Origin: Bryobacteraceae bacterium
GTDB taxonomy: Bacteria > Acidobacteriota > Terriglobia > Bryobacterales > Bryobacteraceae
Assembly (NCBI GenBank): GCA_025929455.1
Contig: JAICMB010000205.1
Span: 1-6,296 of the forward strand
Direction: 5' to 3'
Length of the DNA: 6,296 nucleotides
Shown: positions 1 through 6,296 of the stretch, piece by piece
How positions within the stretch are numbered: position 1 is the first letter of the stretch
How the letters are laid out: each line of letters begins with the position of its first letter
Made by a program: the position numbers and the translations under genes
Notes under the pieces: generated by a model
What the model was told of the DNA's origin: nothing
Seen by the model: the letters and a program-made list of their open reading frames with translations, nothing else
Database searches by the model: none

Positions 1-2
1 CC

Positions 3-896
3 GCGGCCGTTGCCGCGCGTAACGCGAACCGCGGCATTTTGTGGATTACCGACGGCGGACGGCGCGTGCGCGCGGACCCGAACGCGGCGGAACTTAAAGC
101 CGGTAGCTTCCGGTATACACCGCAATCGGCGGACGTCGACTTCCGGCTCGAAGCGTTCAAGTCCTCCGATGAACTGAGCGAATCCGTGCGCGTACTCCCC
201 GAGCGCTTTCAGACCACCGCGACGTCATCGACGCCCCCGGGCTCAGCAGTGCAGACGACCGGCGGCGCGCAGACCGGCGAAGCCGCACGAACGACAACTG
301 GCACGGACAGCGCATCGCCGCGCCGTCGCGAGCACGCGCGCGTGCGGCCGGAGCGCGAGTTTGTTGCGGACACGCCTGCTCTGCCGGCGCCCGCGCCCCC
401 GGTGACGATCGCTGCGGCGCCGCCGCCGAAAGTGCCGGAATTGCATACCCGTCAGGTCGTGCACCCAGCGCACGTCGCCATAGGTCCGCCCCCGCCAGCC
501 GTGCTCATCAGCACCGCTCCGGTTGCGCCCGGGCGGTTGCACCGGATATTCGGGCATGTGCCGGGATTGCGCCGGTTGCGGCACGTGCACGACCGCACCG
601 ACGACGGGTTTTCTCCCGCGAAACCGGTACGCGAAGTGAAGCCGCGCATCCCACCCGACCTGGTGACTAATCTGCCGCCGAACAACGTGGTCACGATCAA
701 GGTTGGTATCGATGCCGCCGGGCGCATCACGAAGACGGAACTCGTCAGCGCTGAGCCGGACCACCGGCTCGCGTTTCTTACATCCGATGCAATTGGCAAA
801 TGGAGCTTCGAGCCTGCGCGCCTGAACGACCGTCCGGTCGCGAGCGAGCTTCTCGTCACCCTGCGCGTGAAAACGCCGGCACGGAGCGGATCGTAA
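3..896 (+). CDS. TonB C-terminal-domain protein, 3' part (5' end outside window)
   Basis: The frame is open to the left edge, so this is the C-terminal part of a longer protein. A TTG at position 39 is the first possible start inside the window, but sensible coding runs through it, so it is probably not the real start. Residues below are numbered from that TTG. Residues 1-53 (WITDGGRR... to ESVRVLP) look like a compact beta-rich segment. About 60-195 is a low-complexity linker rich in Pro, Ala and Arg, including runs such as PAPAPP and GPPPPAV. About 198-277 matches a TonB C-terminal domain: VREVKPRIPPDL, then IKVGIDAAGRIT, then KWSFEPARLNDRPVASELLVTLRV. In classical TonB this domain contacts outer-membrane receptors. 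In soil Acidobacteriota, as I recall, it also ends many proteins of unknown role. No transmembrane anchor is visible in this part. The stop (TAA, 894-896) lies 3 bases from the convergent acnA stop. Confidence 0.8.
   Translation, partial: AAVAARNANRGILWITDGGRRVRADPNAAELKAGSFRYTPQSADVDFRLEAFKSSDELSESVRVLPERFQTTATSSTPPGSAVQTTGGAQTGEAARTTTGTDSASPRRREHARVRPEREFVADTPALPAPAPPVTIAAAPPPKVPELHTRQVVHPAHVAIGPPPPAVLISTAPVAPGRLHRIFGHVPGLRRLRHVHDRTDDGFSPAKPVREVKPRIPPDLVTNLPPNNVVTIKVGIDAAGRITKTELVSAEPDHRLAFLTSDAIGKWSFEPARLNDRPVASELLVTLRVKTPARSGS
687..869 (+). other. TonB C-terminal (TonB_C) domain segment, core
   Basis: This marks the most conserved part of the domain at the end of the left-edge gene. Visible signatures are a hydrophobic strand followed by ID-AAGRIT, a helix around LAFLTSDAIGKW, the FEPARLNDRPV turn, and a closing strand LLVTLRV. 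The W-x-FEPA turn is typical of TonB family C-terminal domains. The assignment is by motif recall; a profile search against the TonB_C family would settle it. Confidence 0.7.
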
Positions 897-899
897 ACG

Positions 900-3575
<2,676 letters not shown>

Positions 3576-3806
3576 TTGTTTTCATCGTAGCGCGCAGGGG
3601 GTGCGGCGGGCCGTATGCGCGTGCGGTCGAATTAACAAAGGTCCGAACGGGCCAGCTACTGCGGACGCAGCATTTTGGCCTGCATCTGGCACCGGCCCCG
3701 CCGCACAAGATTGCTGCATGAATACATAAATGCGCATGGCTGTGGAACGACTTACAGCGACGCATGAAGCGGCGGCAACGGGCGAGGAAGAAGCGCAGTC
3801 GGCGAG

Positions 3807-3820
3807 CCTACCGAAGTAGG
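3807..3820 (-). other. Short hairpin with UUCG tetraloop
   Basis: Read on the minus strand this is CCTAC-TTCG-GTAGG: a perfect 5-pair stem closed by C-G around a UUCG loop, a well-known very stable RNA tetraloop. It follows the larger hairpin after 2 bases, so the transporter mRNA would end in a tandem of two stable stems. It could contribute to termination or protection from 3' decay, or be the second palindrome of a REP-like element. Confidence 0.5.
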
Positions 3821-3822
3821 AC

Positions 3823-3847
3823 GGGCAGCCGGCAAGGCCGGCCGCCC
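3823..3847 (-). terminator. GC-rich hairpin just behind the transporter stop; possible terminator
   Basis: Two inverted arms pair as GGGC (3823-3826) with GCCC (3844-3847) and GCCGGC (3828-3833) with GCCGGC (3837-3842). There is one A/C mismatch and a 3-base loop, giving a 10-pair stem. It starts 3 bases past the stop codon of the minus-strand transporter gene. No T-run follows, so it is not a classical intrinsic terminator. It may act as a transcript-end stabiliser, or simply be half of a REP-like repeat. Confidence 0.45.
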
Positions 3848-3850
3848 CAC

Positions 3851-5098
3851 TTAAAACGCGACGCCGCGGCGCTCGCGGCCGACCAGCGTGACCACGATCG
3901 CGAGCGCGAACACTATCAGCGCCGTGAGCGACATCGCGCTTGGATAGCTGGCGCGCTGTGCGAAAACCGCTTCGATGTAAGACACGGAACCGGCCAGCAG
4001 TACGCCGCATTGATACGCAAAGCCGGGCAGGAAGCCGCGCGTGGAATTGGGCGATAGCTCAGCCAAGTGCGCGGGGATCACGCCCCAGGCGCCCTGCACC
4101 ATAAACTGCATCAGAAACGCGCCGGTCCACAGCAGCGCGGCGTTGGGCGCATAAGCCCACAGCGGGATCAACACAATGGCGCAGGCCAGCGCGAGCACAA
4201 TGGAGCGGCGGCGGCCCCAGCGGTCCGACAGCAGGCCGAAGAGGATTCCGCCGATGATGGCCCCGATCATCGAGAACGCCGTCACAGCCGCGCGCCGCTG
4301 CGGTGACAAGCCCCAGTGGCGCTGCAAGAACGTGGGGTACATGTCCTGTGTGCCGTGCGAGACGAAATTCATCATTGTCATCAACGCGACCAGATACAGG
4401 AAGAGCTTCCATTGCGAGAGAATCGCGCGGCCGAGGTCATGCCAATCCGTGTGCCGCGATTGTTCCCACACTTCGGATTCCTTGACATGCGAGCGCACGT
4501 AGATCGCGACGAGTGCGGGCAGGCCGCCGAGGAAAAACAGCGGGCGCCATCCCCAAGCATCGAACAGGAAGAAGTAGCACACGGCCGCCAGTAGATACCC
4601 GGCGGCGTAGCCTTCCTGCAGGAGGCCGGAAAGGACGCCGCGCAAGCGGGGCGGCACCTTCTCCATAGCGAGCGATGCTCCGACGCCCCATTCGCCGCCC
4701 ATCCCGATGCCGAACAGCGCTCGCAGCAGCATGAATGTCGCGTAGTTTGGCGCGAGGCCGGAGAGCACTTCGATGATGGAGTAAAACACCAGGTCAAGCA
4801 TCAGCGGCAGCCGCCGGCCGTAGCGGTCCGCGAGCAGGCCGAAGATGAACGCGCCCACTGGCCGGAAGGCGAGCGTGAGCGTGATGGACAGCGCCATCTC
4901 GGCGTCGCTTTTGTGGAACTCGCGGCCGATGGCGGTGAGGGTGAAGACGACCAGGAAGAAATCGAAGGCGTCGAGCGTCCAGCCGAGAAAGCCGGCAAAA
5001 ACAGCGGCATTATGGCCGGAGGTTGCGCCCGAGCGGGTCTGGAGACCCGCTGCAGGCGTGGACGCCTGCCCCACCTCGCGGTTCAACTCGCGGGGCAT
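3851..5098 (-). CDS. MFS transporter, SHS (sialate/lactate:H+ symporter)-like
   Basis: A 415-residue inner-membrane carrier with about 12 hydrophobic helices, roughly at 34-54, 68-90, 98-115, 119-140, 154-176, 183-201, 230-248, 270-290, 298-317, 321-343, 355-379 and 387-407. MFS loop motif GLLADRYGRR is at 87-96, with its second-half counterpart SDRWGRR at 291-297. A GIGMGGEWGVGASL block (130-143) and GWTLDAFDFFLVVF in helix 1 (39-52) resemble proton-coupled sialate, lactate or aromatic-acid carriers. The likely role is H+-linked uptake of a small carboxylate, but the substrate is not determinable. The ATG start at 5098 lies one base after the hydrolase stop, which implies translational coupling. 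An AAGGA lies about 16 bases upstream, too far to be a convincing ribosome site. Residues 9-22 are encoded by a palindromic repeat (5032-5074), an oddity discussed in the findings. There is no later in-frame ATG, GTG or TTG before helix 1, which supports the upstream start. Hairpins follow the stop. Confidence 0.88.
   Translation of the reverse strand: MPRELNREVGQASTPAAGLQTRSGATSGHNAAVFAGFLGWTLDAFDFFLVVFTLTAIGREFHKSDAEMALSITLTLAFRPVGAFIFGLLADRYGRRLPLMLDLVFYSIIEVLSGLAPNYATFMLLRALFGIGMGGEWGVGASLAMEKVPPRLRGVLSGLLQEGYAAGYLLAAVCYFFLFDAWGWRPLFFLGGLPALVAIYVRSHVKESEVWEQSRHTDWHDLGRAILSQWKLFLYLVALMTMMNFVSHGTQDMYPTFLQRHWGLSPQRRAAVTAFSMIGAIIGGILFGLLSDRWGRRRSIVLALACAIVLIPLWAYAPNAALLWTGAFLMQFMVQGAWGVIPAHLAELSPNSTRGFLPGFAYQCGVLLAGSVSYIEAVFAQRASYPSAMSLTALIVFALAIVVTLVGRERRGVAF
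5032..5074 (-). repeat. REP-like double-palindrome module, copy A (inside the transporter reading frame)
   Basis: Two perfect palindromic hairpins abut exactly. The first has arms AGCGGGTCT (5032-5040) and AGACCCGCT (5043-5051). The second has arms GCAGGCGT (5052-5059) and ACGCCTGC (5062-5069). Each has GG at its centre. On the minus strand the element is headed by GTGGGGC (from 5074), as in the copy at 3850. It is translated in frame as residues 9-22 of the transporter, ahead of the first membrane helix. The two perfect stems make chance very unlikely; membership in a dispersed repeat family is inferred. Confidence 0.65.
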
Positions 5099-5099
5099 A

Positions 5100-5987
5100 C
5101 TAATTGAGACGGCGTCCTTCGGGATTGGAATGCGCGAGGCGGTTGAAAAAGTCGAACACGATGGCCGTGATTTGCGGAACCGGATTGGCGCGGTCCGTCA
5201 GATATGTTGACATCACGCTCACGATGAACGGGCGATTGGGAAGATATACAAGTCCGGTTTCCGTGCGCACGCCGTCGAGTTCGCCAGGCTTGGATGCCAC
5301 CGGAATGTTTTCGGGAATCATCGGCCGCATATACAGACTCACGCGCTTCATGATGCCGAGCATGCGCGCGCAGGATTGCGGGGACGCAGCCTGGTTGTCG
5401 TAGATCAGGCGCACGAGCCGTGCCATTTCGAGCGGGCTCGAAATGTTTTCGCGACCGTGCGCGGCGGCGTCGACGTCCATCATCTTTCTTCGCAGGCGCG
5501 TGCGCACGAATCCGAACTGCGCGAGCGTGGCGTCGACGCGATCCATGCCGACCAGATCGATGACCTTGTTCGTTGCGGTGTTGTCGCTGTACTCGATCAT
5601 GTCGCCGATCAGTTCAGCGACGGTGAGCGTCACGGGCGATTTTTTCGCGAGCGCATCCGCGAGCGGACCGGTGCTGCCGCCGGCGTCTTCAGAAGGCGCG
5701 ATGGTGATTTTGCGATCGAAGGAAAGCTTCCCCGCGTCGGCGTCGCGGAACGCCTGGATCATGATCGCGATCTTGATGGAGCTGGCGGTGGGAAATACCG
5801 CATCGCCGTTGTACACGAGCACGCGGCCGTTGGTGAGGTCGATGGTGGCAACGCCGAGCACCCCATCGAGTGCATCGCCAACGTCTTTGATTTTGGCGTA
5901 CTCTTTGAGCTCCAGCAGGTGCGTGACGGCGGAGTCGGCGAACGCGCACGACGAAACCAGGAGAAGAGCAAGAAGCGCGCGCACCAC
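5100..5987 (-). CDS. Exported serine hydrolase, class A beta-lactamase fold
   Basis: A 295-residue protein with a signal sequence (MVRALLALLLVSSCAFA, likely cut after residue 17), so it acts outside the cytoplasmic membrane. Family motifs are in the right order and spacing: SxxK at Ser69-Lys72 (PTASSIKIAI), giving the acylatable serine; SDN at 134-136 (EYSDNTATN); and a KTG-equivalent written KPG at 233-235 (ASKPGELDGVRTETG). The segment RENISSPLEMARL (179-191) matches the end of the omega loop. The classical deacylating Glu166 and its partner Asn are not evident, as the stretch before it reads RRKMMDVDAAAHG. Length fits a class A enzyme. It could be a beta-lactamase, a penicillin-binding-like peptidase or a related esterase; true beta-lactamase activity is uncertain. 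The start is GTG at 5985-5987, with a second GTG directly after it; there is no clear Shine-Dalgarno. It sits 21 bases behind the upstream gene and one base before the transporter, as a middle operon gene. Confidence 0.88.
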   Translation of the reverse strand: MVRALLALLLVSSCAFADSAVTHLLELKEYAKIKDVGDALDGVLGVATIDLTNGRVLVYNGDAVFPTASSIKIAIMIQAFRDADAGKLSFDRKITIAPSEDAGGSTGPLADALAKKSPVTLTVAELIGDMIEYSDNTATNKVIDLVGMDRVDATLAQFGFVRTRLRRKMMDVDAAAHGRENISSPLEMARLVRLIYDNQAASPQSCARMLGIMKRVSLYMRPMIPENIPVASKPGELDGVRTETGLVYLPNRPFIVSVMSTYLTDRANPVPQITAIVFDFFNRLAHSNPEGRRLN

Positions 5988-5994
5988 AGAATTG

Positions 5995-6011
5995 TAACCG
6001 TGCGGCGGTTA
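5995..6011. other. 6-base inverted repeat across the gene junction
   Basis: TAACCG (5995-6000) and CGGTTA (6006-6011) form a perfect inverted repeat with a 5-base spacer. It covers the stop codon of the right-edge gene and ends 7 bases before the hydrolase GTG. In the mRNA it could form a small stem near the hydrolase start. Six pairs can occur by chance, so function is speculative. Confidence 0.3.
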
Positions 6012-6296
6012 CGGAGCGGCGAGGCGGGCGATTGCTTTGCGGGCCATAGCGGCAGCCGCGGGCGTGACTTGCGCGGAGTTGCCGAAGCCGAGAACAGACA
6101 CGAGCATATATTGCCGGCCGCGGAGGATGGTCAGTTGCACGCCGTCATCGCCAAGATTGACGAGCAGCGCGGGCGAGGGCAGAGCCGTGTAGGGGCGCAC
6201 TGCGACGCCGGGCATGGCCTGGTGCAACGCGCGCTGGACGGCTGTGAGATCGATGGCAGCGGTAGAGCGGCGCAGCATGACAGTAATCTGGCCGCC
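6009..6296 (-). CDS. C-terminal end of an unrecognised protein (5' end outside window)
   Basis: The frame is open to the right edge. An ATG at 6276-6278 would give 89 residues, but six more sense codons precede it (GGQITV), which suggest the gene starts beyond the window. The visible part, numbered from that ATG, has a beta-rich middle (LLVNLGDDGVQLTILRG, then QYMLVSVLGFG) and a final amphipathic helix (AAAAMARKAIARL). This arrangement recalls the end of small secreted or lipoprotein-like domains with a strand-strand-helix finish, but I do not recognise the family and assign no function. It is the first visible gene of the minus-strand run, 21 bases ahead of the serine hydrolase and in the same frame as it, with a TAA between them. 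Confidence 0.6.
   Translation of the reverse strand, partial: GGQITVMLRRSTAAIDLTAVQRALHQAMPGVAVRPYTALPSPALLVNLGDDGVQLTILRGRQYMLVSVLGFGNSAQVTPAAAAMARKAIARLAAP

Larger units (their letters stand above)
3576..3850. other. Intergenic region between the transporter gene and acnA
   Basis: 275 bases with no convincing gene. The right end (3807-3850) is a double hairpin directly behind the transporter stop. The left end is the acnA leader, so an acnA promoter reading leftwards is expected here. I looked for -35/-10 pairs on the minus strand. The best fragments are TTGTTA (complement of 3631-3636) and an AT-rich patch TTATGTATTC (complement of about 3719-3728), but neither has a good partner at 16-18 bases, so no promoter is called. 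An 8-base palindrome ATGCGCAT lies at 3730-3737 and may be chance. Reading frames that cross this region are continuations of shadow frames with Arg/Ala/Pro-biased composition. Confidence 0.6.
3807..3850 (-). repeat. REP-like double-palindrome module, copy B (3' of transporter gene)
   Basis: On the minus strand the module begins with GTGGGGC at the base directly after the transporter TAA. It continues as a GC-rich hairpin (3823-3847) and a second hairpin (3807-3820). It shares the GTGGGGC head, the orientation and the two-hairpin layout with the module at 5032-5074, although the arm sequences differ. Repeats of this build are scattered through many Acidobacteriota genomes as far as I recall. 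Copy number cannot be judged from one window. Confidence 0.4.

Noticed and set aside
3619..3730. Candidate -35/-10 promoter elements for acnA on the minus strand.
   Set aside because: TTGTTA and the TTATGTATTC patch each lack a partner at proper spacing with acceptable matches, so a specific promoter call is not supported.
3582..4010. Minus-strand frame running from within the transporter gene across the intergenic hairpins.
   Set aside because: It is a shadow of the transporter 3' end extended through repeat sequence, with no start context or motif.
5075..5093. Direct repeat CTCGCGG (5075-5081 and 5087-5093) near copy A of the palindromic module, considered as a target-site duplication.
   Set aside because: Both copies lie on the same side of the module and do not flank it, so they do not mark an insertion; seven GC-rich bases repeat easily by chance.
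5443..5997. Plus-strand 184-codon frame opposite the serine hydrolase.
   Set aside because: The minus-strand product has a signal peptide and ordered catalytic motifs; this frame is its Ser/Thr-rich antisense shadow.

Overview
This is a GC-rich bacterial window with dense, orderly gene packing. The best guess for the source is an Acidobacteriota member of the Solibacter/Bryobacter kind. The reasons are the style of the TonB-C-ending protein on the left, the SHS-type MFS transporter and the short double-palindrome repeats between and inside genes. This taxonomic call rests on recalled family patterns and is only moderately secure.

Layout from left to right. (1) Up to 896, plus strand: the 3' part of a gene whose product ends in a TonB C-terminal domain after a proline-rich linker; it runs off the left edge. 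(2) 900-3575, minus strand: a complete, canonical aconitase (acnA), convergent with the first gene and separated from it by only 3 bases. (3) 3576-3850: a 275-base intergenic region that must hold the acnA leader and presumably its promoter, with two GC-rich hairpins at its right end, directly behind the stop of the next gene. (4) 3851-6296, minus strand: a tight three-gene run, transcribed right to left. It consists of the C-terminal end of an unrecognised protein (cut by the right edge), a secreted class A beta-lactamase-fold serine hydrolase (5100-5987), and a 12-helix MFS transporter of the SHS (sialate/lactate:H+ symporter) type (3851-5098). The gaps are 21 bases and 1 base, so the three are very probably one operon.

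The genes do not form an obvious novel system. acnA is central metabolism (TCA cycle). The hydrolase-transporter pair could make a unit in which an exported serine hydrolase releases or modifies something that the transporter moves, but the substrate cannot be read from sequence. The most unusual signal is a REP-like double palindrome (5032-5074) lying inside the transporter's reading frame and translated as part of its cytoplasmic N-terminus. A module with the same architecture (3807-3850) begins exactly at the base after the same gene's stop codon.
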